Positions 43,301-52,277 of a DNA stretch of 64,000 nt are shown here, one piece after another. The notes beneath the pieces are model-generated. The model saw only the letters and a program-made list of their open reading frames with translations, ran no database searches and was not told where the DNA came from. Positions within the stretch are counted from its first letter, which is position 1. The number at the start of each line of letters is the position of its first letter. The stretch comes from Actinernus sp. WN-2022 (Eukaryota > Cnidaria > Anthozoa > Actiniaria > Actinernidae): contig JAOWCC010001634.1 of assembly GCA_030867875.1 (NCBI GenBank), forward strand, positions 138,714,365-138,778,364. Reading direction: 5' to 3'. The translations under genes and the position numbers were made by a program.

Positions 43301-46300
43301 TCCACATATATTTAATTATGCATCAGAAGTATGGGGCTGCACCTATTACGATAAATATTTAAGCCGTATTGACAATCTGTTTGCTTAACCTCCCAAATAT
43401 GGGTATATCGTAAAAAGCAATATTGTATAACCGATATTATAGATCGTAACTGTGGGAGAGGATCACAAACAGTGGATTTAATACGGCCCTGGATGACTTA
43501 TTACTTCCTATTAGATCGCGCCGGCTCCGGCATAGAGGTCACCAGTATATTTTCCCGCGAGTCAAAACAAAGCGCTTCAAAACTTCTTTGTTAAAGTGCC
43601 TATAACCCCAAATTTGAAGTATTTTTAATAAATTCTTTACATCCTTCTCATCAATAATTCGAAGAGAGAAAAAAGGATAAAAGTAAGAGTTCGACCTTAT
43701 TTCTGGGGTCAAACATTGTAAAACAACCCGATTTGGGCACCCTGTCCCAAATGGCCGTCAGCTGGAGTCTGGAAGTAGTGAGAGAAAGCGAACAACCAAT
43801 AACAAAGACAGATAAAAACAGAGCGAACCGAGCGAATAACTCGATTTGAAATGCCAAACAGATGTGTATTTAGGGGCTGTAGGAATGAGCCAGACTCAAA
43901 AAAGGATTGCTCTAACACAAGGTCCCGTTTTTAAGCGATGATCGGCCAGAAGCAAAGAAGAGAAGACGCCAGTGGTCGAGGTTCGTGCGAACAAAGCGAG
44001 CGAAGTGGGAACCGACGAAGAATTCCAGCGCTTGTTTGGTTCACTCCAAGCCGGAAGACTTAAGATTTTCTTTAGTCCTTGACTATACGCCAAGACTGAA
44101 GTCGGTTGAATATGGAGTTGTTCCTATTCCATCAGTCCATGCCATCGAAACCGATAAGCCATTCTCCGATTTTGGTAAGTGCTTTTGTATTTAGTTTGCA
44201 TGGCAGTACAGATTACATGGCAATACAGATTTGGCAATCTGACACGATTAGTTTTACTATTTTCAGATTGCCAGTAACGGACATTTATATTTTAACTGTC
44301 ATGTAATTTATCAAGTGTGTGGTTACAAATAAAAAGTTGTCTTGATTACAGTAGCCTCCTAGCCCTATAGCAGCCGTTATGTAGCGCTTCCGTTCACTCC
44401 ATTCCCCGGAATGGAGTGAAATGGAAGCGCTACAAAACGGCTACTATAGGAGGCTAGCAATACAGTGGAACCAAGGGCAGAAGCAACCCAGAAAAGACAA
44501 CAAAGGATGACTGTTATAGATGTTCCCCTTTCAGCTCCAGGTAATTCAAATTGTTTTGTATAAAATAATTTTTTGCACAAAAGAAACTATTCAAATTCTG
44601 AAAATATTCAAACAAAATCGAGTCTGTGCTAATCACACCTTCTGTGTTTGTCCTCCAATAACACCTAGCTCTTGCTCAAGCAGTGCATATACACCTACAT
44701 GTATCAAACTGTTGGACATGTCATATAAAGGTATACTGCTTGTTTAGTCTTTCGAGACTGAACAAAATATTAAAATACCAGCTGGAAACGTATAATATTA
44801 CACTGTAAGTTTGTATTTGAAACGAAACCAGTGCTTTATTTACCATAAACCAATATATATATACCCAGACCCATTCGAAAAATGCCGTCCAATTTAATTA
44901 ACTATTTTTTAGGACTGACTAGCCTCGCTTAACACGTTCAAAAGCTTTTGTGTAGACTGACTAGCCTCGTGTTCACGTTACCAGGACAATAGCTTTTTAA
45001 ATTGGACGCCATTTTTCGAATGGGTCTATAACTAACTTAATAATAATTGTTATTTTTGTATTTTAGTGCCAGAAGTTCCAGTTCCACTTGCTGTAAGGCC
45101 AGAAATTCCAGTTCCACCTGCTGTAAGGCCCACGAAAACCAAGGCAAAACCCCATTGCTCAGTGTGCAAGAAACCTATTAAATTAAAATTAATTAAATTA
45201 AATTGTTAATCTCTAAATTATATAAAGGTGTTGTTGATTGTCCAAAGAACAACCCTCGTCCCCTTATAAGTACAGAGTGAACCAGAAATGTCTACCAGCT
45301 ATCTCAGTGATTTTGATATTTTATCAATGGACAATCTAGGTAGCAATATATTATAGTCAACTTCCATAGGCTAATCACTCCTGTGACCAGCTCAGTGAAA
45401 TCGATTGCCCTATTTCATTGACATCACATCAAAACAAATAGATGAAAGCCGCCATTCTTATTATATTGGGAAAATTAGCCAATTTGAAGGAAGGCAATCT
45501 ATGGCAGAACAGCTTTATTTTGTATGTCTGTTGTTAAAGATGAGTGTTTTGACCCCCTGGCCCTAAGATGGCAGCTGTGTCTATCATGTGACGCCATAAT
45601 TAAATAGGGCAATTGAATTTGAGGGGCTATGTCATGGTGCTATGCATGTATGGAGTCAGTGTTCGATTGGTGGGTTAAAACAGTTCAACCCCCTCCTTCA
45701 ATGCTGGATCGAAAGTATGTTCATTATTTTACTTGAATAATGTATATTTACACAGTTTATTAGTCATTTTTGAATATTTGCTTTGATTTTTACCATCCCA
45801 CATGTGCGCGAGGTTCGTCAGTTCATATGAGAATCTCTGATAATGAGTGTCTGGCCCAGACATCTAATGTAATGGTCTCTCACCATGACACGGTTCCTTT
45901 AAGGTTAGGCCAGAGCATTGAAAACATGTCCATCTTGTAAAAGGGGTTAGTCAGATTTTACTGTTTTCCAATTTACTACTCAACATTTAAATTTTAATAT
46001 TATAATTCTATTTTCAAAATTTGTGTAAAATTATTGAAAGGAACACAGGGTGCAATGCAAGTGCTTTCCAATAGCCCAGGGCTAGTAGTTTCGCTTGTCA
46101 GGGTAGTGATTCCTGTTCACAGGTTGCCTGAATGGGCAAGTAACATTTTGCTTCTTTTTGTACGACTCAGCCGGTAATTTACTTTGCAATTTAAAAGCTT
46201 CCTAATTCGGACCAGCTCCCTAGAGCTTTAGGCTACTAAACCCGGCAAGCACACTGCTTTTTTTCATTTGTCATGCCCTGGAACATAAAATTTGCATGTA

Positions 46301-48837
46301 TACAGTACAAATAAAATGTATACATAATAGTGATGCAATAAACCATTGAAAATAATACTGGTAGTTACGAATGGCAATATGGACATACATGTAGGTTAAT
46401 AGCCCACATTCGATATATGCTTCACTTCTCGCACACAAAGGTTCTGGGGCATAATTAAATTCATTATTGTTATTTCATTAATCACTGCACATTATTCCCC
46501 AGAGCCTTGTACATGTATTGAATCATTTGTATGTGACCAGTGAAGCCTATATCAAAAGTGGCCAATGGCACTGAAAGTTTGACTGTTCATTGTTGTTCTC
46601 CTTAAAGTTTATATAAGTTATGAAGTACTTTCATCTTCATCTTCTTCAAAACCAGTGAAGGTTTCTTTCCCAGTATTGAATTTTGTCCTGATTGTCTCAT
46701 ATGCACATGCTAGTAGAGGAATTCTATTGTTGCCCAGATAACCGTAGACTAACTGGATGTACTCTCTGTATGAGACACCTCGTAGAAATCTGTAAATAAA
46801 GAAGTTTATATGTTAGCACCAGTTACTTGTTTGATACAGTTGAAGCCCTTTGTGAAACTGCCCTTGTAGGTGACCAGCTCCCCTCAGAGACCACTCTTGT
46901 GCTCTGTAGTAACCAGCCACTCTCATAAGTGACCACCGTGCGTACCACCACCTTTGGAATTTTTCTTTGTTTTTAAACTCTTGTAAGTAACCACTCCAGA
47001 GACATGATCCCAGACTGTGCAATGAGTCAACTAAATATAAATATGCACTAGCATTTTGCAACAATAGTCTAATTATATCTGACATTCATGCTGTTACAGT
47101 AGAGTTAAGTACAGTATTGTATACTGTGATATCAGTCGCACTATATATGTATCCCCATGGGTGTGGTGTGTGCAAGCTCTCATAAGCGAGTAACTACTCC
47201 TGATTCCAGTTCTGACTAGTTATGAGCACCTTTTCCTGATTCCCAGTGTGATTGCTTACGAGAGCTACTATTTTTAATTAACATGCACGATAGATCAAAA
47301 TACTCTGATAAACCTTCCACTTTCCTGGTCAGACTAAACACGGAACTGTGTTCATTGATTTCAATTCATACCTTGGTCATTATTGAGCATTTTTAATGCC
47401 TGGTATAAATCTTTCCTTACATATTAGTATGCAGTGTTGGATCTAGGATGTGCCATTGTGGGATGTTTCCCGCTAAAACATATATAGTTGGTGCATGTTT
47501 CTCAATTGAGAGGGCCAATATGGTGCACACTGAATTTCCACGAACTGTAAAATATTATCAAAAAAGTAAATTCCGAAAAGGGTAAATATAAGAGGAATTA
47601 CGATATTAGGATACGATAGGCAACTAGTTCCGTAAAAACGATATTAGGAAACTGTTTATCGTATCTTCATTTATAGCGATTCTTACAAGTAAATAAAGGC
47701 TTATATGATTGTTGCGATTGCAAGGATCACTGGATTTTTTTGGCATCCTGCAATGTTTTTGGGGGAGACCACGGCCACGGGAAGCCCATGAAGGGCTGTG
47801 ATAACTTATTTTCATTTTGGACAGTTTAACTCACCAGCTTTTCCTTGGTTCGAGGCCTTCCAACCGATTCTGGAGGTCTCCGTCTGTACTCTGTTAACCC
47901 ATTCTTCATCGGCGAGTGGCTCATCCGCGCCGTCCGCTCTCTTCGCCGGCAGATTCTTCTGCTTCAAGCTCATAGTTGATAAAATTTAGCTCGGAATTGT
48001 CCGATGAACAACTGTCTTCAGATTCGGAGCCTGACGAAGACATTTTGTCAAAAAGTCCAGCAGAAAATTACAGAACTTACGACGCAAATAAGAAAGAACG
48101 AACCAAAAGTATATGAGAGAAGCCTTTATCACGTGACATGGCTCCCTACTATGACGTAACTAGTCCCAGACCCCACCAAGTCGCTAAGATGACGGTAAAA
48201 GTTCACGGCTCTCATCTTTGAAAATGCGTAAAAAATTGACAAATGCTTTAAAACCATTATTTTTTTCGGGAAGCCGCTTAGAATACTTATAAGTTTGATC
48301 TGAAATCGTAAATTTTTTGGGGTTATAGGCACTTTAACAGATGCCTGTTTAATTTCATCTAGGCCTTAACGGCTTAACAATAATGATTGATTGTTATTAT
48401 TATTATCATTATACTTGTTTATCACAAAATTGTAAATAGAGCACGTCTGTTGATCTATAGTGTTATTAATAAAGACTATTATTTTTATTATTATTATTGT
48501 ATAAGCCATAAACACAACTGTACCTCATGTAAAAAAAAGACAAAGACAAATTGGTGTGAGCTGTAATCACTGTTACCTTAGTTGCTATAAATCTCCAGCC
48601 GTTCTTTTTTTCCACTTTGATTGTTTTAAACTTCTTGTCCAGCAGTTCACACGTCAGGTGTTCATTGTCGACCTCGCTCGGTCCGATGTTGATTGCACCA
48701 CAGTTGGCACGCTGCTTACACGCGACCTCGCAATCATTCTCACGGAGCGCGATAAAAGTCAGCATCAATGGTCCAACAATCACGTGATCTTCCACTTCCA
48801 TGTCTGCTTCAAATCTTTGTTCGTTGCTGCACGTTAA
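39974..48837 (-). CDS. PAN/apple-EGF-C-type lectin gene (three exons recognised)
   Basis: Exons on the minus strand: PAN 48577-~48837, EGF 40531-40636, C-type lectin 39974-40392. Splice signals: donor AAG|GTAACA at 48577, acceptor TTATTGCAG|TGTGG at 40636, donor ATG|GTAGGT at 40531, acceptor AATCCTCAG|TTTG at 40392. Phases agree (0 between PAN and EGF, 1 between EGF and CTLD), which strongly supports one gene. PAN: CEVACKQRANCGAIN...CELL. EGF: six Cys (CGKASTCENNGKC...CVC...C). CTLD: CPEGWH start, IGLND, WEDGTP, GWNDVPC, YVCE. The usual sugar-binding EPN/QPD triplet reads QPI, so carbohydrate specificity is uncertain. Likely secreted, extracellular recognition; no signal-peptide exon was identified. 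The 7.9-kb intron hosts a Kolobok element and LINE debris. The stop codon (39974-39976) lies in a LINE tail. Confidence 0.8.
40531..40636 (-). CDS. Exon: EGF-like domain
   Basis: 106 bp with flanking acceptor and donor; one EGF-like module with six cysteines. Enters in phase 0 and leaves in phase 1. Confidence 0.85.
40640..41369. other. Intron sequence, unassigned
   Basis: Includes a minus ORF 40766-40975 (LGLQSIPGDLSDKDVAAML...) that looks protein-like but has no recognised domain and no splice context; an old transposon scrap is possible. Nothing else recognised. Confidence 0.35.
41517..41598 (+). other. tRNA-like sequence (SINE/tRNA pseudogene)
   Basis: A-box-like TAGAGTAGTGGTTACCAC and B-box GGGTTCGAACCCC at tRNA spacing, with a TCTACAA anticodon-like loop and a T8 run directly after. 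Anticodon and acceptor stems do not pair, so it is probably a tRNA-derived SINE head rather than a tRNA gene. Confidence 0.45.
42053..42136. mobile_element. 84-bp TAGCCTGCG MITE, 9-bp TSD
   Basis: TAGCCTGCGTAGC ... GCTACGCAGGCTA, flanked by CTTCTCCCT at 42044-42052 and 42137-42145. Same terminus and TSD length as 16489-17437, so an extreme deletion derivative of that family. Confidence 0.9.
42159..42529. mobile_element. CACAGG foldback element (371 bp), 7-bp TSD
   Basis: Arms of ~140 bp (CACAGGAAACCCAAGCTCTG / CACAGGACACCCAAGCTCTG). Flanks TTCTGAC (42152-42158) and TTCCGAC (42530-42536) agree at 6 of 7. Terminus and TSD length match the foldback at 1700-3100. Confidence 0.75.
42723..42865. 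repeat. Palindromic MITE (143 bp)
   Basis: ATTTCAAACA...ATCAGGGGATTCCAAATATT pairs with AATATTTGGAACCCCTGAT...TGTTTGAAAT; loop GGCTACGCCTCTTGAG. Confidence 0.75.
43255..43594 (+). pseudogene. LINE RT C-terminal scrap, 5' part (interrupted by Kolobok)
   Basis: Frames read FNYASEVWGCTYYDKYLSRI... ending IFPRVKTKRF-type sequence just before TTAA at 43591. The last codons and 3' UTR continue after the second TTAA at 48338, giving a precise join across the 4.7-kb insertion. Confidence 0.75.
44352..44455. mobile_element. TAGCCTCC palindromic MITE at a splice acceptor
   Basis: TAGCCTCCTAGCCCTATAG ... CTATAGGAGGCTA with a near-perfect stem throughout. Flanks TGATTACAG (44343-44351) and GCAATACAG (44456-44464+) agree at 6 of 9; the right flank is the acceptor of THAP exon 2. 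Confidence 0.75.
44867..45027. repeat. TIR MITE (161 bp) in THAP intron 2
   Basis: AGACCCATTCGAAAAATG...GTCCAATTTA is inverted at the right. Inside, GACTGACTAGCCTCG occurs twice, 47 bp apart. Confidence 0.75.
45210..46617. other. Non-coding interior of the Kolobok element
   Basis: No coding signal. Contains the dispersed repeat copy 45781-45902 (mate of 4771-4905). Confidence 0.45.
45781..45902. repeat. Dispersed repeat, second copy
   Basis: Colinear with 4771-4905 (TGTGCGCGAGGTTCGTCA core); see there. Confidence 0.6.
46618..48043 (-). pseudogene. Minus-strand gene with P2X7-intracellular-domain-like end (partial)
   Basis: First exon 47835-48043: ATG, acidic Ser/Glu-rich start MSSSGSESEDSCSSDNSELN, one frameshift near 47945, then PLADEEWV, donor GCTG|GTGAGT. 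Last exon 46618-46789: acceptor TATTTACAG, then VSYREYIQLVYGYLGNNRIP, ACAYETIR, FTGF and an acidic tail. The last exon matches the closing block of the P2X7 intracellular (zinc-binding) domain, which in cnidarians is common in stand-alone and transposon-linked proteins. The middle exons with the CxC...CC core are not found between 46800 and 47830, so the gene is incomplete. Function unknown. Confidence 0.55.
46800..47300. repeat. GTGACCAC-type dispersed repeat
   Basis: TAGTAACCAGCCACTCTCAT, AAGTGACCACCGTGC, AAGTAACCACTCCAG and CTCTCATAAGCGAGTAAC are spaced copies of a common unit. No coding value despite the 90-codon ORF at 46813-47085. Confidence 0.45.
48338..48500 (+). pseudogene. LINE 3' end resumed after Kolobok
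   Basis: Continues the frame of 43255-43594, then a 3' UTR with AATAAAG and an (ATT)n tail at 48470-48500. It lies ~75 bp from the PAN exon donor. Confidence 0.7.
48577..48837 (-). CDS. Exon: PAN/apple-like domain
   Basis: Coding from about CSNEQRFEAD to ...WRFIATK, ending at AAG|GTAACA. Motifs DCEVACKQRANCGAIN and LTCELLDKKF are typical of cnidarian PAN domains N-terminal to EGF/lectin modules. The acceptor at ~48837 (ACGTGCAG) has a weak pyrimidine tract, so this boundary is approximate. Confidence 0.75.
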
Positions 48838-49389
48838 GGCCGAGACTGAATGAAAAAGATGTGACTATCATTTATTAACTGCATCAGTGTCTATCTCAGT
48901 CTGTCTCTTGGTTTGTGGCTCCCACATGCTGATTGGTTAATTAAGTTTTATCAGCAAAATGAATCATATTCCGGAAATTTCGATTACCCCAGTTTCTCCA
49001 GAAATACTGTTTCTCAAATTCTTGGGTTGCAATAAGTTACGTCACAAAAAACATATTCTGAATTATTTTAATTTCCAAATAAAATAAAATGTTTTGGGGC
49101 TTGAAAGAGATCAAAACTTAATCTCTGGGCTAAAATTTTGAAGTATAAGAGCATTTCGTTTCAGAGTTATGCGCGAACAAATATGAGAAGTTGTTACTGT
49201 ATAAATGTATGAGGCCGCCATCTTGGTAGATAGACTTGAACCTCCAATGCAAGATGGCCGCCAAAACTTCGCAGCCTTAAATAAAACAAAGATTTTCATC
49301 CATTTCATTCGGTTTCACTATGAGTCCCACATTAAATCGAATTTCTAAACATTTATTAAGCTAAAAACCTTTAATTTGGCACACTTTTT
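48838..49389. other. Anonymous region upstream of the PAN exon
   Basis: No signal-peptide exon recognised for the lectin gene. CAAGATGGC motifs near 49215 and 49250. A minus ORF (49111-49308) starts MKWMKIFVLF, hydrophobic, but lacks a usable donor; not called. Confidence 0.35.
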
Positions 49390-49909
49390 TTCAATACACG
49401 TTTCCCTAATGGACTGTCATCTGTCCCAGGATACTTCACAAAGATCTTGAAGCCAGTATACTGTACCCTTCGAAGCCAAGATCATCTTACTGTGGGCTAT
49501 ATCGATGGCTCATATCTCTAAGGAGATACTCAGTTATGATGAATGCAAAGACAACATTCAAAATACAGTGGCACTGTTCAAATCTCTGGGTTTTATTGTC
49601 CACAATGAAAAATCAGTATTAAAACCAACACAGGAAATCACTTTTATTAATTGGCTTTAATATTAACTCTGTCACCATGAGAGTCAGTCACGCACTCCTG
49701 AAAAAGCAGGAAAAGTATATTCTGCATGTAAATCACTCTCACGAGTCATATAAGACAGAAGTTAGAATATTGAAGGTTGTGCAGATCATAGGAACCCTTG
49801 TTTCTAGTCTCCCAGGTGTACAATTTGGACAATTACACTACAGAGCTCTAGAAAGAGAGAAGAATATTGCATTAAGGCTCAACCATTGGGTCTGTTTCCA
49901 GCACAGGAG

Positions 49910-50317
49910 TTAGGCTTAGATACAAATATCCGGATATTTTTGGAGATATTTAGAAGCTCCTGGGATATTTAGAAAATTCCGAGATAATTAGAAAAAAAAA
50001 AATTTTCTGGAATATTTAGGAAAATTTAAAGCATACTTTGGGGGTTTTCTGGCGTTTTCCCTTGATTTATCCGAGCCAGCAATATAACTATCCAGCGTTG
50101 TTACTTTTCAATAATGTATCCCACAATTCCAATGCTAGATAGTAATCCAATATGGTGGATACGGACAATATTAAGGCCAAATATTGGCATAAACGTTAAA
50201 ATAACATAGATATGTATGGCGATATTTAGGGAATTTTACGAGATATTTAGAGCTTTTTTGGAGAATTTCCGGAAACATATTTAGGCCATTTTTCGAGATA
50301 TTTGTATCTAAGCCTAA
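49910..50317. mobile_element. TTAGGCTTAG element (408 bp), 6-bp TSD
   Basis: TIR TTAGGCTTAGATACAAATAT at both ends; CAGGAG at 49904-49909 and 50318-50323. The interior is dominated by irregular GATATTTAGAA/GAATATTTAGG motifs. Inserted in the left arm of 49899-51872. Confidence 0.85.
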
Positions 50318-50560
50318 CAGGAGTAGATGTGGCTATATTTAGAATTGCATTTCGCGGGAAATAAACAAAGGCCATGTTGTCTCAGCCAATCAGATAGCTA
50401 ACGTCACTTCTCATTATTATTCATTATCATTCTTCTTACTTTCAACGCGGGAATTCGAATTACTGGTTTTCACTCAATCCCCAGAGATTCAAATGACAAA
50501 GGGCATGTCGGCCATGTTGGTGCCCCAACAAAAGAAGCTAACGATGAATCTATTGTTTAA

Positions 50561-51789
50561 GGACGGTGCCTACTATTGTCAGCGCGCACGCCGTTCTGCG
50601 CATCTTGCGTCCCGCGGGTCATCCCGCGAGACAGGCCATTTGCAGAACTATTTTGAAAAAGCCGTGTTAATTGTGTTATTTTACAGACAGAAAGATGAAG
50701 GATTTTAAAATACGGTCGAAAGATATGCTTGAGAAATGAACGATTTGGGAAATCTTTAAATTCCACTACACGGCCACGAAAGACAATTTTCAGCTGAAAT
50801 GGTATTAAAACAGCCGACCATTTCAATGATTTATCGTGGGAAGATGGTCGAAGAATCGTAGATTTAGGAGATTTACCCGACCAATTGAATGAAGGTTGTT
50901 TGGACTGCCATGAATCACTGCTGTCTTTTCGCCCAGCGCCTTGTGCTTTAGGCCTGTCGATGCTTTCGAGTTTCGTCAGTTTCTCCAAACATGGACTCGG
51001 CCGAGTATAAACAATGTGTGAATACGGTCAAATAAGCTTTGTGAAAACGGGTAAACCTCTTGGAAATCCAAAGAAGAATGAAGAAGGCAGGACTGTATGG
51101 GGTTTGAGCACAAAGGAAGCAGTAACAGCTTTGATTTTCAATGAAGAAAGTCGAAAGACGGGACTGACTCTTTCCCCCACCGCCATCTTGAAAATCTCCC
51201 AGAATGCAATAAAAGAAACCAATTTTCAGACTTACTAGGAAGGCCTTGGTAAAAAATGTCAATTTTTGAAAATAAAATTAGCGATAAAGAGGCTTACCGT
51301 CCACATAACTTTTTAAAACGCGTGGATACCCCCATTTTTTCTTTTTGTAATCTATAATATAGAAGCTAAACAACGTTTACATATATTTTTTGTCTTTATA
51401 AAATTGAAACTTGATGTCCATTTCGGCAAAAAATATGTGTGTGTTCATGGTCACTAATGAGGCTTACAAAGCAAAATTTGTACAAAAAATGATAATCATT
51501 GTAAGATAAATAGTTTGATTGGCATCCTTTGTGAAGAACGCTATGTCTAACGTTTTTTGTCCTAATATTTTGCCAGATAACCCAAAATATTAATCGAATT
51601 AAAAATAGTTTCTCGGACAAAGAAAAATGCTGAGTCAGCACTTTTTTCGATTTTCATCCTTAATTATCTCTCTTAAACGTATGGGTACCCCATATTTTTT
51701 TTTCTGATTTCAAAAGCTCCTTAGGGGGTTCAAATAATCCATATAGATTTTTAGAAAACAAATTGGTTTTCAATTAGTAGGCACCGTCC
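50561..51789. mobile_element. TTAA-flanked element GGACGGTGCC, copy 2 (1,229 bp)
   Basis: TTAA at 50557-50560 and 51790-51793; TIR GGACGGTGCCTACTA. The longer of two copies (other at 28475-29432); similarity over shared parts is very high by eye. Confidence 0.9.
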
Positions 51790-52277
51790 TTAAGGGCACC
51801 AACATGGCGGCTATGACGTCAAGTGAAAACCAGCAATTCTAAATATAGCCACATCTACTCCTGTGCTGGGACCCCAGCCCATGACATAGGAACGCTCCTG
51901 GTAATGTGCTCCTGACCAAGGGGATTATCAAGGGAAAATGAAATTATCACCAAATGCAAAGGCAGATTTAACATGGTGCATGGTCAGAGAATGTCTTACA
52001 AGCAGAAAACCCAATTTCCCATGGGAAAGTAAATATAGAGGTTCGATATGATGCCTCCCAAAAGGGCTGGGGGGGGATTGTATGTAACAAACTGACCACA
52101 ACAACAACATCATTTATCTATTTGGACCCGTACAAAATCTAGTGCGTTTTGGGTTTTCACCAAATACACTTTACATGGCGTGAACGCGATGGTAAATAGC
52201 TAATAATTAGGAACGAGCATAATATGAGGTAGCTAATATAGTTCAGTTACTAAAAGTTGGATGCAGGCAATACTTAT

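Larger units (their letters stand above)
43851..45209 (+). pseudogene. THAP-domain gene of the Kolobok element (three exons)
   Basis: Exon 1 43851-44174 begins MPNRCVFRGC (first two zinc Cys) and, after a small frameshift near 43910-43925, reads KRRRQWSRFVRTKRAKWEP, then ACLVH (C-x2-H), KPEDL and VVPIPSV (AVPTIF-box-like): a full C2CH THAP domain. Donor TTTG|GTAAGT. Exon 2 44466-44540 (donor CCAG|GTAATT). Exon 3 45067-45209 (acceptor TATTTTAG) encodes a duplicated 10-mer (PEVPVPLAVR, PEIPVPPAVR), then CSVC and a stop. All junctions are phase 1 and join cleanly, so this was a real gene. The DDE catalytic region is missing; either it was lost or this was an accessory DNA-binding protein. Confidence 0.75.
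43595..48333 (+). mobile_element. Kolobok DNA transposon (TTAA TSD, THAP gene), internally decayed
   Basis: TIR AGTGCCTATAACCCCAAA, inverted at 48316-48333; TTAA at 43591-43594 and 48334-48337. It carries a plus-strand THAP-domain gene and a minus-strand gene with a P2X7-intracellular-domain-like terminus. TTAA duplication plus a THAP domain is the established signature of Kolobok. The DDE core is not detectable, so the copy cannot move by itself. It inserted into a LINE scrap whose frame resumes across a single TTAA. Confidence 0.85.
49899..51872. mobile_element. TIR element inserted in the DIRS RT
   Basis: CAGCACAGGAGTAGATGTGG...TTTAGAATTGC and CTGGTTTTCACT...CCATGTTGGTGCCC at the left are inverted at 51791-51872. 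The left arm is interrupted by 49910-50317 and the interior by 50561-51789. TSD not resolved. Confidence 0.7.

Noticed and set aside
46813..47085. 90-codon ORF inside the Kolobok element
   Set aside because: Built from GTGACCAC-type repeats; does not supply the missing P2X7-like core.
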